Positions 50,599 to 59,494 of a DNA stretch of 64,000 nt are shown one piece after another. Source of the stretch: Actinomadura rifamycini DSM 43936 (GTDB taxonomy: Bacteria; Actinomycetota; Actinomycetes; Streptosporangiales; Streptosporangiaceae); contig NZ_AULB01000013.1 of the NCBI RefSeq assembly GCF_000425065.1, positions 1 to 64,000 on the forward strand. Reading direction: 5' to 3'. The translations under genes and the position numbers were made by a program. The notes beneath the pieces were generated by a model. It did not search any database and was not told the origin of the DNA. It worked only from the letters and a program-made list of their open reading frames with translations. The stretch's first letter is position 1, and every line of letters begins with the position of its first letter.

Positions 50599-52365
50599 TC
50601 ACGTCCGCCAGTGGCCGACCAGCTCCGCGTAGAGCGGGCTGAGGCCGAGAAGGGTGCGGTGCGTGCCGGCGATCGGGCCCGAGGCGTCGAGCAGCAGGAC
50701 CCGGTGGGCCCGCTCCGCGGAGCTGATCCGGTGGGCGATGACGATGAGGGTCCGGCCGCGGCCGGCCAGTGCCCGCTCGGCGCGGGCCTCGGCGGCGGGG
50801 GGCAGGTGGCACGTCGCCTCGTCGAGGATGAGGACGGGCGCGGCGGACAGGTACGCGCGGGCGAGCGTGACGAGCTGGCGCTCCCCGTGCGACAGCGTCC
50901 CGCCGCCGGGCGGGACGGCGGCGTCGTAGCCGCCGAACCGGCGCAGCGTCTCCTCCAGTCCCACGGCGGCGGCGGCCTCGTCGAGCCGGGCGGTGGTGGC
51001 GTCCGGGCGGAGGTAGGCGAGGTTCTCCCGCAGGGTCCCGGCGAAGATGTAGCTCTCCTGCGGGACGAGCGCCACGGCGGCCCGGAGCAGGTCCCCGTCG
51101 AGGTCGGGCAGCGGCACCTTGCCGAGCGTGACGGTGCCCCGCTGGGGACGGACGAGACCGGTGAGGACGTTCGCGAGCGTCGACTTGCCCGTGCCGCTGG
51201 GACCGACGACGGCCAGGTGGGTGCCCTCGGGGACGTGCAGGCTCAGGCCGGTGAGGACGGGTGCGGCCCGCGGCGAGTAGGCGAACGTGACGTCCTCCAG
51301 TTCGATGTCGGCCGAGGCGGGGACGAGCGCCGGTCTGGACGGGCGGACCGCACCCGTGCCCCCGCCCGTAACCGCGCCTGTACCCGTGCCCGCACCCGCG
51401 CCCGTCTCGGCGAGGCGGCCGAGGATCACCGCGAGGCTGAGCAGCAGGGTGCCGCCCGCGTCGACCAGCAGGACGATGCCCGGCTGCAGCCCGGTGACGA
51501 GGTAGCCCGCCGCGCCCGCCACCTCCCCGGTCGTGAGCCGCCCGCCGTCGATCAGGGCGGGGGACAGCGCGAGCAGCACGAGGAGCGGCAGGTGCACGCC
51601 GAGCGCCAGCACCGGGAGCCGGACGAGCCGGGAGCGGGCGAACGCGCGCAGCGCCGCCGCCTGCGCGTCGACGGACGCGCCGACCGCCGCGGCCGCACGG
51701 TCCTCGGCGGCGCACGCGACGACGTCCCGCACCCCCTCGACGATGGCGGCACCGGACTGCCCGATCCGTTCGGCGTGCCGCACGACGTCCCGGTACCGGC
51801 GGACCTGGACGCCCAGGAACGCGGCGAACACGCCCAGGGCGAGGGCGACCGACAGGGCGATGGCCAGGGCGAGCGGCGGGGACAGCAGCGCGAGCCCGAT
51901 CAGTGCGGCGAGCCCGGCCGTGAGCAGCTGCCGGACGTTGCGCAGCGCGGTGCCGAGCAGCGCCCGGACGGCCTCGGCCTGCTCGGCGACCTGCGCGACG
52001 CCCGTGCCGCCCGCCGCGTCGTCCGCCGTGCCGCCCGTCCGGGCCAGGGAGGCGGTGACGACGTCGGTGACCAGGGAGTCGCGGAGCGGCTCGACGGTGG
52101 CGGCCAGCCGGGGGTAGACGCGCCGGGTCGCCTCGGCGCCGCACAGGTACAGGACCGCCAGCACCGCGAGCCAGGCCAGACCGGTGCCGGGGCGCCCGGC
52201 GAGGAACCCGCGGTCGATGGCGCGGGCGAGCAGCAGGCCCGCGGCGAACACGGGCACGCCCTCGACGGCGGACCACGCGGCGAGCCGGCGCAGCGCCGGC
52301 CCCCGCCCGCGCAGGTGGCGGCGCAGCAGCCGGGCCGCGGGCGGGACGTTCACGCGCCGACTCAC
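50599..52365 (-). CDS. ABC transporter half-gene of the lanthipeptide cluster (second)
   Basis: A 588-residue exporter with a six-helix membrane domain (residues ~20-330) and an ATPase: Walker A GPSGTGKST, Q loop VPQESYIF, signature LSHGERQLV (LSGGQ variant with His), Walker B VLILDEATC (Glu present) and switch His IAHRISS. The ATP site is therefore close to canonical. GTG 52365 overlaps the stop of the first half-gene by 4 bp, so the two probably form a heterodimer that exports the lanthipeptide or gives immunity. A (GT/GA)-rich linker at ~345-360 reads GAGAGTGTGAVTGGGTGAV. Confidence 0.88.
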   Translation of the reverse strand: MSRRVNVPPAARLLRRHLRGRGPALRRLAAWSAVEGVPVFAAGLLLARAIDRGFLAGRPGTGLAWLAVLAVLYLCGAEATRRVYPRLAATVEPLRDSLVTDVVTASLARTGGTADDAAGGTGVAQVAEQAEAVRALLGTALRNVRQLLTAGLAALIGLALLSPPLALAIALSVALALGVFAAFLGVQVRRYRDVVRHAERIGQSGAAIVEGVRDVVACAAEDRAAAAVGASVDAQAAALRAFARSRLVRLPVLALGVHLPLLVLLALSPALIDGGRLTTGEVAGAAGYLVTGLQPGIVLLVDAGGTLLLSLAVILGRLAETGAGAGTGTGAVTGGGTGAVRPSRPALVPASADIELEDVTFAYSPRAAPVLTGLSLHVPEGTHLAVVGPSGTGKSTLANVLTGLVRPQRGTVTLGKVPLPDLDGDLLRAAVALVPQESYIFAGTLRENLAYLRPDATTARLDEAAAAVGLEETLRRFGGYDAAVPPGGGTLSHGERQLVTLARAYLSAAPVLILDEATCHLPPAAEARAERALAGRGRTLIVIAHRISSAERAHRVLLLDASGPIAGTHRTLLGLSPLYAELVGHWRT

Positions 52366-54140
52366 GCGCCGGCCCGCGGGGCGGCGCCGAACACGGCCCG
52401 GTACTCGGGGTCCGGCCACAGGTCGGCGTGGGGCGCGAGCGCGCGGATCCGGCCGCCGTCGAGCCAGGCGACCAGGTCCGCGCGGGCCGCGGTGGCGGGC
52501 CGGCGCGCCACCACCAGGCTGGTGCGGCGGGCCAGCAGCCGCCGGAGCGCCCGGGTCACCTTCACCTCCGTGGCGGTGTCGAGGCTGCTGGTGGCGTCGT
52601 CGAGGACGAGGACCCGGGCGTCGGCCAGCGCCGCGCGGGCGAGCCCGAGGCGCTGCAGTTCGCCGCCCGACAGCGGCGCCCGGTCGAGCGGGGTGTCGTA
52701 GCCGTCCGGCAGCGCCCGGACGAAGTCGTCGGCGGCGGCCGTCCGGGCGGCCCGGCGGACCTCCGCGCGGGTGGCCCCGGGACGCGCGTAGGCGATCATG
52801 TCGTGCACCGTCGATCCGAGCAGCGCCGGACGCTCGAAGGCGTAGGCGACGGCCCGGCGCAGCTCCGGCGGCGCGACGGCGGCGACCGGGACGCCGTCGA
52901 GCTCGACGCGTCCCTCCTGGGGGTCGAGGAGCCGCCCGGCCAGCGACACCAGCACGCTCTTGCCCGTCCCCGACGCGCCGACGACGGCGACGCCGGCCCC
53001 GGCCGGGACCGCCAGGTCGAGCCGGTCGAGGACGGTGCGGTCGCCGATCCGGACGGTCACGCCGCGCAGGTCGAGCCGTCCGGGGCCGTCCGGCAGCGCG
53101 ACCGGGCGCGGCGGCGGCGCGACGGCCGGGGCGGTGTCGAGCACCTCCTGGACCCGTCCGGCGCTCACCTCGCAGTTCAGCAGCGCGACGAAGGTGTCGA
53201 AGAGCGCGACGGCGCCGACGGCCAGGGCGGTGTAGGACACCGCCGCGACGAGCCCGCCGGGGGTGATCGCGCCGGTGGCGAGCCGCAGCCCGGCGACGCC
53301 GACGACCACGACCTGCAGCAGCGGCGCCAGCAGCGACAGCCGCCAGCCGACCCGGCCCTGCGCGGCCCAGGTGCGGTGCCCCGCCTCGCGCAGCAGCGGG
53401 AGCGGCCGCAGGACCCGGGCGGCCTCGCGGGCCGCGGTGCCGCAGGCGCGGATCGTCCGGATCCCCTGGTGCGCGTCCAGCAGCCGGGTCGCGATCGACG
53501 CCTGGTGGCGCTGGTAGTCCGCGAACGGCTCGCCCGCCTGGGCGACGAAGGCGCGCAGCACCACGACGGCCGGCGGCACGCCGAGCGCGAACGCCGCCGC
53601 GAGCGTCCAGTCGATGAGGGCCAGCGCGAGCACGGCGCCCGCGGTCGTCGCCAGGGTCGCCGCGACCGACACGAGCTGGACGGGGAACGCGGCGGGTCCG
53701 CTCGCGCTCTCGGTGAGCCGGGCCAGCACGTCTCCGGTGGGGAAGCGGCGGCGGCCGGGCACCCCGAGTTCCAGGACCCGCCCGATCAGGCGGTGCCGGA
53801 GCCACGCGGTGATGCGGCTGCCGCAGTAGGAGCCCGCCAGGTCCTCCCCGGCGTCGGCCAGGGCGGCGACGGCGAGGACGGACGCCAGCCGGGCCAGGGG
53901 GGCGCCCAGCGGTTCGCCGGTGTGGACGGCGTCGATCGCCTGGGCGAGCATGGCGGGCGTCGCGAGCGTCGCCAGGACGCGCAGCAGGGTGCACAGCACC
54001 AGCAGGCCGAGCAGGGCGCGCGTGCGGCCCAGCGCCGCGCGCAGCAGCCGCCGCCCTCCGGCGCGCAGCACGGCGGGGGAAGGGTGCGCTTCGGCGGCGG
54101 GTGCGGCCTCGTCGCCGCCGGCGGGCTCGGTCCGGACCAC
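52362..54140 (-). CDS. ABC transporter half-gene of the lanthipeptide cluster (first, degenerate catalytic site)
   Basis: A 592-residue half-transporter: membrane domain at ~35-320, then an ATPase with Walker A GASGTGKSV, signature LSGGELQRL, and Walker B VLVLDDATS. The catalytic Glu after Walker B is replaced by Asp (LDDAT) and the switch His is Arg (VARRPAT), the typical asymmetry of heterodimeric exporters with one consensus and one degenerate site. The second half-gene supplies the good site. It begins 54 bp after a strong hairpin that follows the precursor gene. Confidence 0.88.
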   Translation of the reverse strand: MVRTEPAGGDEAAPAAEAHPSPAVLRAGGRRLLRAALGRTRALLGLLVLCTLLRVLATLATPAMLAQAIDAVHTGEPLGAPLARLASVLAVAALADAGEDLAGSYCGSRITAWLRHRLIGRVLELGVPGRRRFPTGDVLARLTESASGPAAFPVQLVSVAATLATTAGAVLALALIDWTLAAAFALGVPPAVVVLRAFVAQAGEPFADYQRHQASIATRLLDAHQGIRTIRACGTAAREAARVLRPLPLLREAGHRTWAAQGRVGWRLSLLAPLLQVVVVGVAGLRLATGAITPGGLVAAVSYTALAVGAVALFDTFVALLNCEVSAGRVQEVLDTAPAVAPPPRPVALPDGPGRLDLRGVTVRIGDRTVLDRLDLAVPAGAGVAVVGASGTGKSVLVSLAGRLLDPQEGRVELDGVPVAAVAPPELRRAVAYAFERPALLGSTVHDMIAYARPGATRAEVRRAARTAAADDFVRALPDGYDTPLDRAPLSGGELQRLGLARAALADARVLVLDDATSSLDTATEVKVTRALRRLLARRTSLVVARRPATAARADLVAWLDGGRIRALAPHADLWPDPEYRAVFGAAPRAGA

Positions 54141-54193
54141 GCGGGTCGGCTCCCTTCCCTCCCGGCGGGGATTGGTTACAGTGGCGAGTGGGT

Positions 54194-54236
54194 CCGGTCA
54201 CGGATCGGCCGGTTCAGCCGACCGATCCGTGACCGG
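54194..54236 (-). terminator. strong hairpin between precursor and exporter genes
   Basis: Arms 54194-54212 and 54218-54236 pair over 19 bp with one mismatch around a 5-nt loop. It lies 54 bp after the precursor stop. As an attenuating terminator it would leave precursor mRNA in excess over exporter mRNA. Confidence 0.75.
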
Positions 54237-54290
54237 TGTCTACGGGCCGGGGTCAAGCTCTGGTCCCGAACCGTGTCCGGGTGATCGGTG

Positions 54291-54446
54291 CTACGCGCAG
54301 GAGACGCCGACGCACACGGTGTTCAGCAGCGTCAGCAGACCGGCGCACGTGCACGTGCCGCCGAGCTGGACGCCGTCGATCTCGATCGGGTCGGTCTCGG
54401 GCAGGTCCTGCAGCTCCGCCACCAGGTCACCGTCGAAGATGTCCAT
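54291..54446 (-). CDS. lanthipeptide precursor peptide (LanA)
   Basis: A 51-residue peptide between the protease and exporter genes of a lanthionine synthetase cluster. The leader (1-30) is acidic with an amphipathic segment LVAELQDLPETD and ends in IDGVQLGG. The putative core (31-51) starts TCTCAGLL, continues TLLNTV and ends CVGVSCA: five Ser/Thr and four Cys, no Lys or Arg. Several thioether or labionin-type rings are possible. The start is secure: gaggaggtgag lies 7-8 nt before ATG 54446, the strongest ribosome site seen in the window. The two prolines of the leader (DLPET, TDPIE) are possible targets of the co-encoded prolyl oligopeptidase. Confidence 0.85.
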   Translation of the reverse strand: MDIFDGDLVAELQDLPETDPIEIDGVQLGGTCTCAGLLTLLNTVCVGVSCA

Positions 54447-54452
54447 CTGTTC

Positions 54453-56294
54453 TCACCTCCTCTCCTTTGCCGGAACCAAGGTCCGCCCCGCGCCGAGGCA
54501 GAAGCGGACCACAGCCGTCCGCAGGTCCGCGGGCCATGCCTGGACGACCGTTGTGTGGTCGCCGTCGACTTCGCGGTAGTCGAAGTCGGGCCCTTCGGTC
54601 CTGCCGAGTTCGAGGAGGCGCCGGCGCAGCGCGCGCGACTGCCCGACCGGGACGACCTCGTCCCGGGTGCCGTGCGCCACGAGCAGCGGCGCGGTGAGCG
54701 CGCCGCACAGGGCCAGGACGTCGCGCCGCGCGTCCCGTCCGGGGCCGCCCGGCCGGTGCAGGCGCGCCACCCGGTCCCGGACCGGGGCGGCGGCGTCGCG
54801 GTACAGGCTCGCGGCGGAGGTGAACGGCGCCAGCGCGACGCACGCCGCCCACAGGCCGGGGCTGCGGCAGGCCGCCAGCAGCGCCAGCCAGGCCCCGTAG
54901 CTGACGCCCAGGAGGATCGGGTCCCGCGCTCCGCCGGGGACGGCGCGGCGGCGGTCGGCGATGCCGCGGCCCAGGTGGACGACGTCCTCCAGGTCGGGGC
55001 CGCCCCAGTCGCCGACGACCGCCCGCAGATGCCGCTCGCCGTAGCCGGTGCTGCCCCGGTGGTTGGGCGCGACGACGGCGACGCCCGCGGCGGCGAGATG
55101 CTGGAACAGCGGGTCGAACTCCAGCCGCCACGCCGCCAGCGGACCGCCGTGCAGGGCGAGGACCACGCGGTCGCTCTCGTGCCAGCGGGGGCCGCCGTAG
55201 ACGATCGCCTCGATGGGCCCCGCCGGGCCCGGCAGCTCGACCGGCTCGGCGCCCGCCCAGCGCGTCGCGGTGCCGGCCGGCCCGCGCGCGAGCGACCAGC
55301 CGGCGCGGTGCACGGTCGCGAGCGTCGGCGGCCGGTGCGGCGCCGAGAAGCGCAGGTGGATCCGCCCGCCGGTCCAGCAGGCGGGCGGCGACAGGACGCC
55401 CCGCGGCCCGGCCACCGGTTCGACGCGGTCGTCCGCCGCGGTGTGGATCAGGAGGCGGGACGCGGCCCCGGCGTCCTCGCGGACCAGCAGGCGCTCGCCG
55501 CCGAGGTCGAGGGCCAGCGGGACGCGGGCGCGGCCGGGCCGGTTGAGGGCCGCGGGGAACCGCACCCGGCCGCCGCCCGGCGACCACAGCCCGATCCCGG
55601 GGACCGCGCGCCCGGGGCCGCCGGTCGTCACGACCAGCCGCCCGGAGGGGCGGTCGCAGGCGACGATGCGGTCGGTCGACGTGCCGGAGACCGTCCAGAC
55701 CCGGCGCCAGGCGCGGTCCCGCAGGTCCACGACGATCCCGTCCGTCCCGTGCCCGGCGCCGGCGTGGTCGAGCGCGAGCGTGCGCCCGTCGTCGAGCCAG
55801 ACGCCGCCCGACAGCACGCCCGGGATCCGCACCACCGGCTCCGGCGGCGCCCCGGAGTCCGGCAGGACCCAGACGCGGGAGTGCCGCTCGTCCTCGACGG
55901 CCACGAGGACCAGGGTCTGCGGCGACCCCGGGCCGGCCAGCGGGTATCCGGCGAGCATCGGGGTGATCCGCCACGACCGGGCGGGGGCCGCGGTGCCGCC
56001 GCCCGGACGCACCGCGGTCACCGTCCCGTGGCCCGCGGGCGCCCCGTCGGCGCCGACCGCGGGCCGCGCCACCAGGACGCCGCCGTCGTCGAGCGGGATC
56101 GGGCGGCTGGACCGGTCGACGGCCGCGTCGGCGGCGGCGACCGTCCGGCAGGACGGCGCCGGGGTGGTCAGGTCCCAGCGCTCCAGGGCCACGCGGTCCT
56201 GGACGGCGCTCAGGCAGGCGGCCCACCGGCCGTCGCCCGAGAACGCGAAGCCGAACCGGGACGGGACGGCGGGAAGGGCGGGGACGGCGCTCAT
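54453..56294 (-). CDS. S9 prolyl-oligopeptidase-like protease of the lanthipeptide cluster
   Basis: A 613-residue protease: an N-terminal beta-propeller-like half (~1-350) and an alpha/beta hydrolase domain with Ser465 in GVSYGAW, Asp545 in HGTRDEVVP and His580 in DGDHTTV. No signal peptide, so it acts in the cytoplasm. In the class III lanthipeptide flavipeptin a prolyl oligopeptidase removes part of the leader after Pro; the same role is likely here, since the precursor leader contains two prolines. Its ATG overlaps the synthetase stop by 4 bp and it ends 6 bp before the precursor start. Confidence 0.9.
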   Translation of the reverse strand: MSAVPALPAVPSRFGFAFSGDGRWAACLSAVQDRVALERWDLTTPAPSCRTVAAADAAVDRSSRPIPLDDGGVLVARPAVGADGAPAGHGTVTAVRPGGGTAAPARSWRITPMLAGYPLAGPGSPQTLVLVAVEDERHSRVWVLPDSGAPPEPVVRIPGVLSGGVWLDDGRTLALDHAGAGHGTDGIVVDLRDRAWRRVWTVSGTSTDRIVACDRPSGRLVVTTGGPGRAVPGIGLWSPGGGRVRFPAALNRPGRARVPLALDLGGERLLVREDAGAASRLLIHTAADDRVEPVAGPRGVLSPPACWTGGRIHLRFSAPHRPPTLATVHRAGWSLARGPAGTATRWAGAEPVELPGPAGPIEAIVYGGPRWHESDRVVLALHGGPLAAWRLEFDPLFQHLAAAGVAVVAPNHRGSTGYGERHLRAVVGDWGGPDLEDVVHLGRGIADRRRAVPGGARDPILLGVSYGAWLALLAACRSPGLWAACVALAPFTSAASLYRDAAAPVRDRVARLHRPGGPGRDARRDVLALCGALTAPLLVAHGTRDEVVPVGQSRALRRRLLELGRTEGPDFDYREVDGDHTTVVQAWPADLRTAVVRFCLGAGRTLVPAKERR

Positions 56295-59035
56295 GACGCC
56301 CCGCTCGCGGCGGTCGCCCCGGTCGCCCCGCGCCGCTCGCCCGCGGCGGCGGCGTCGACCGTCCAGAGGCGCGGCGACCCGTACCGCAGCCGCAGCAGGA
56401 AGCCGAGCATCCCGCTCATGCCGTCGCCCCAGGTCACCGAGACCTCGCCCTGCTCGTCGGGGAGGACGAACCGGCCGTCGCGGTGCGCGCGCGACGCGAC
56501 GATCGTCCGGCCGAGCCGCCACGCGGCCGCCCGGTGCCGGTCATCGCCGGTCAGGTCGGCCATGTCGAGCAGGAAGTCGCCGTTGCCCGACAGCCCGTGG
56601 CACTGGCCGAGCACCGAGCGCCAGGCGTGGTCGGTCACGGCCCGGGCGGAGAGGCCGGCGGCCTCCCGGAAGCACGCCTCGCCGGTGGCCGCGCCGAGCC
56701 GGAGCAGGAAGCCGCCGATGCCCGACGCGCCGTGGCACCAGTACGGGGCGGTCGGCGCGTCGCCGGTCCCGGCGCCCCACATCGCCGCGCCCCGCTCGAT
56801 GACCACCGCGTCCAGGAGCTCCTCCCCGACGCGGCGGGCGAGCGCCCGGCAGTCGTCGCGCCCGGTCGCCTCCGCGCAGGCGAGCAGGAAGTAGCCGACG
56901 CCCGCGATGCCGTGCGCGAACCCGTGGTAGGACCGGCCCGCCAGCTTGGAGTCGACGTCGGCGGGAGTGCTCCACGCGAGCCGCCCGGCGCGCTCCTGGA
57001 CCGTCCCGAGGAGCGCGTCGGCGGCGGCGTCCGCGCGCCGGGCGAACCGCTCCGCACCGGTGCGGGCCCACAGGTGCAGGGCGGTCAGGCCGAGACCGGC
57101 CGTCCCGTGGGTGACGTCGGGGCTGGCGACCGCGGCCGGAAGCCCGTCGGCCACGGCGACGGCGGCGTCGGCCAGGCGCTCGTCGCCGAGCGCGAGACCC
57201 GCGTCCAGCAGCGACCACGCGACCCCGGCGGTGCCGAAGTACAGGCCGGGCGGACGGCTCGTCCCGTCCGCCAGCCGCGCGCGGATCCACCGGGACGCCG
57301 CGCCGATCGCGTCCGGAAGGCGCGGATCGGCGGTCAGCTCCCAGTACCGGACGAGGGCGCCCAGGCATCCGGCGGCACCGTGCTGCAGGGTGCAGGGGTC
57401 GGGCGCGCCGTGGACGCACGACACCGGCCACAGCGCGTGCGGCGCGTCCGGGGCCATGGACGCGAGCAGCTCGCCGACGATCCCGTCGATGACGCGGTCG
57501 ACCGTCTCCCGCGGCCACGGGGCCTCGGCGGCGTCGCGGGGCGGGGCCCCGCGCGGGGCCGGGTCCGCGAGCGCGTCGCGCGCCCGGTCCGTCGTCCAGC
57601 GGCGCTCCGGGGCGTCCGCCATCAGCCCGGTGAGCATCGCCCTCAGGTGCCCGGGGAGGTCCAGGCCCTGGGTCCGGGCCGCCAGCCACTCCTCCAGCCG
57701 GTCCCCCGGCGGCCTGCTCTCCGGCTCCTCGTCCAGGAGGTAGGGCGGGCTGCCGGTGAACAGGTAGCAGAGCGTCGCTCCGAGGCTGTAGTGGTCGGCC
57801 GACGCGTGCGGCGGCGCGCCGGCCAGCTGCTCGGGGGCGCCGAACGCGGGCGTGCCCGCCCGCAGCGGGCCGTCCTCCCCGTCGGCCACCGCGAGTTCGA
57901 GGTCGATGAGCACGGGGGCGCCGTCCGGGCGGACCATGACGTTGTTGGGGTTGAAGTCGCGGACGAGGAGGCCGGCGGCGTGCGCGCCGGCCATCAGGTC
58001 GACGAGTCGCCGCGCCATGTCCGCCGCGGCCGCGAGGTGGCCGCCCCAGCCCGCCTCGACGATCCGGTCGGCCGTCCACTCCCGCAGCGGGACGCCCTCG
58101 ACCATCTCCTGCGCGAGGAACAGGTGCCCGCCCTGTGGGAACAGGTCGATGAGGCGCGGGGCCAGCCCGCGGCCGTCCAGCCGCTCCAGCGCCCGGGCCT
58201 CGGCGCGCAGCCGGTCCCGGGTGTCGCGCCCCGCCAGGTCGGCGGCGACGTGCGGGCGCGCCTCCTTGACCACGACGGGGTCGCCGGTGCGGCGGTCCAC
58301 CGCGCGATAAACGCCGCCCTTGTTGGAGTGGCGGATCGCCTCCCGCACCCCGAACCGTTCTCCGAGCACTATTTCGCCGGATTCACGTGTCCGCCGGGTG
58401 CCGTTCAGGCCGTTGTCGGGGAAGGGAGATGTCACCCAGGAGGGAGGCGTATACGTGCCGACCCGCCGGTCTTCCACCGGCTTCCCGTCCGGGTCGAGGA
58501 TCGTCCATGTGTAGAAGCCGTCGTTGGTGAGCCGCCGCTCTTCGACGAACGCGCCATAGCGGTAATGGACGAGACTGCCCGGCGCGTACGGCCGGTCGGA
58601 GAGGATCCGCGGCCCCGCGAGCCCTTTCGTCGCCTCGTGCAGGTCGCCCGCGAGGCGTACGGCCTCCGCGTCGCTTTCGGGATAAATCGTAATAAATTTC
58701 CCCGCATGCCCGCGGGAGGTGTTGCGCGCGTTCAGCGCGGCGACGAAGTCGACGCTCGCGGCGAACTTGAACGCCGAGCCGGCCTCCAGCAGCACCCGCA
58801 GCGCCCGTCCGAGCACCTCGTCCGCGGACGCCGGCGTGGCGGAGACGTGCAGCTTCCAGCCCTGCGGGCGCCGCGGCGCCTCCTCCGGGGCGACCGAGCA
58901 CCAGATTCCGGAGCGGCCGACCCGCCACCGTCCCGGCGCGGCCGCGACGGCGCGCGTGAGGGTGTCGACCAGAGGGGTCTCTTCGGCATCCGCGGCCGTC
59001 ACGGCCGTGAAAATGCTGAATGTGAAATCCGCCAT
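56291..59035 (-). CDS. lanthionine synthetase, LanKC/LanL type (lyase-kinase-cyclase)
   Basis: A 914-residue trifunctional enzyme. The lyase part (~1-220) shows QGWKLHVSAT (K61, H63), FKF (K90) and GKFITIYPE (K113). The kinase (~225-490) has K257 (VVVKEAR), RDFNPNNVMV and D378 in LIDLE. The LanC-like cyclase (~510-890) has THGTAGLG, YHGFAHGIAGVG, WCHGASG and QCHGLSG. C767, C812 and H813 correspond to the zinc ligands of NisC, which class III LanKC enzymes lack but class IV LanL enzymes keep. It phosphorylates and dehydrates Ser/Thr of the precursor and then closes thioether rings. ATG 59035; first gene of the operon with protease, precursor and exporters. Confidence 0.92.
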   Translation of the reverse strand: MADFTFSIFTAVTAADAEETPLVDTLTRAVAAAPGRWRVGRSGIWCSVAPEEAPRRPQGWKLHVSATPASADEVLGRALRVLLEAGSAFKFAASVDFVAALNARNTSRGHAGKFITIYPESDAEAVRLAGDLHEATKGLAGPRILSDRPYAPGSLVHYRYGAFVEERRLTNDGFYTWTILDPDGKPVEDRRVGTYTPPSWVTSPFPDNGLNGTRRTRESGEIVLGERFGVREAIRHSNKGGVYRAVDRRTGDPVVVKEARPHVAADLAGRDTRDRLRAEARALERLDGRGLAPRLIDLFPQGGHLFLAQEMVEGVPLREWTADRIVEAGWGGHLAAAADMARRLVDLMAGAHAAGLLVRDFNPNNVMVRPDGAPVLIDLELAVADGEDGPLRAGTPAFGAPEQLAGAPPHASADHYSLGATLCYLFTGSPPYLLDEEPESRPPGDRLEEWLAARTQGLDLPGHLRAMLTGLMADAPERRWTTDRARDALADPAPRGAPPRDAAEAPWPRETVDRVIDGIVGELLASMAPDAPHALWPVSCVHGAPDPCTLQHGAAGCLGALVRYWELTADPRLPDAIGAASRWIRARLADGTSRPPGLYFGTAGVAWSLLDAGLALGDERLADAAVAVADGLPAAVASPDVTHGTAGLGLTALHLWARTGAERFARRADAAADALLGTVQERAGRLAWSTPADVDSKLAGRSYHGFAHGIAGVGYFLLACAEATGRDDCRALARRVGEELLDAVVIERGAAMWGAGTGDAPTAPYWCHGASGIGGFLLRLGAATGEACFREAAGLSARAVTDHAWRSVLGQCHGLSGNGDFLLDMADLTGDDRHRAAAWRLGRTIVASRAHRDGRFVLPDEQGEVSVTWGDGMSGMLGFLLRLRYGSPRLWTVDAAAAGERRGATGATAASGAS

Positions 59036-59494
59036 GGAGATCTCCGCCGCCCACATCTGCCGGTGAATCACTTGCCGGAAGATCGAAACTGCTTCGATCT
59101 GTCGGTCCACCTCGAGCAGGCACAATGTAACCACGGACCGTGTGCGGAATCTACAGATCATTTTCTGCCGCCATGTCCACATCAGGACTGGCGCCGATGT
59201 TGACGCGAACCTAGATCTTGACATCCGAGTAAGATCAACTCGACAAGCGTCGACTCGGAGATGAGGGCGATGAGCTCGCCTTTCTCCGTGCGATCAGGGA
59301 TGGCGTGTCCGGCGGCTCCGGCGTCGAGCCGGTTCGCTCGCTACTCGAGATTCTGAGATTTGTCCATATATGCGCAGAAAGTGTGTTGAGTGGCACGAAG
59401 GACATGGTCGTGTCGATCGAGCGGATCGACCGCGCGCGTCACCTCGCCCGGGGGCGCGCCGCCGGGGCGGAGCGCGGCGTCCCGCCCTCCGGCG
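59036..59494. other. 459-bp intergenic region upstream of the lanthionine synthetase
   Basis: No convincing gene on either strand. The region is less GC-rich than its surroundings and should hold the cluster promoter. An inverted repeat gatctt-N11-aagatc (59214-59236) overlaps a TTGACA (59218-59223); it is a candidate site for the neighbouring LuxR-type regulator. Confidence 0.5.

Noticed and set aside
59241..59400. A second lanthipeptide precursor or small ORF upstream of the synthetase
   Set aside because: The short frames here (for example a 31-codon frame from 59262) lack a ribosome site, a leader-like acidic helix and a Cys/Ser-rich end.
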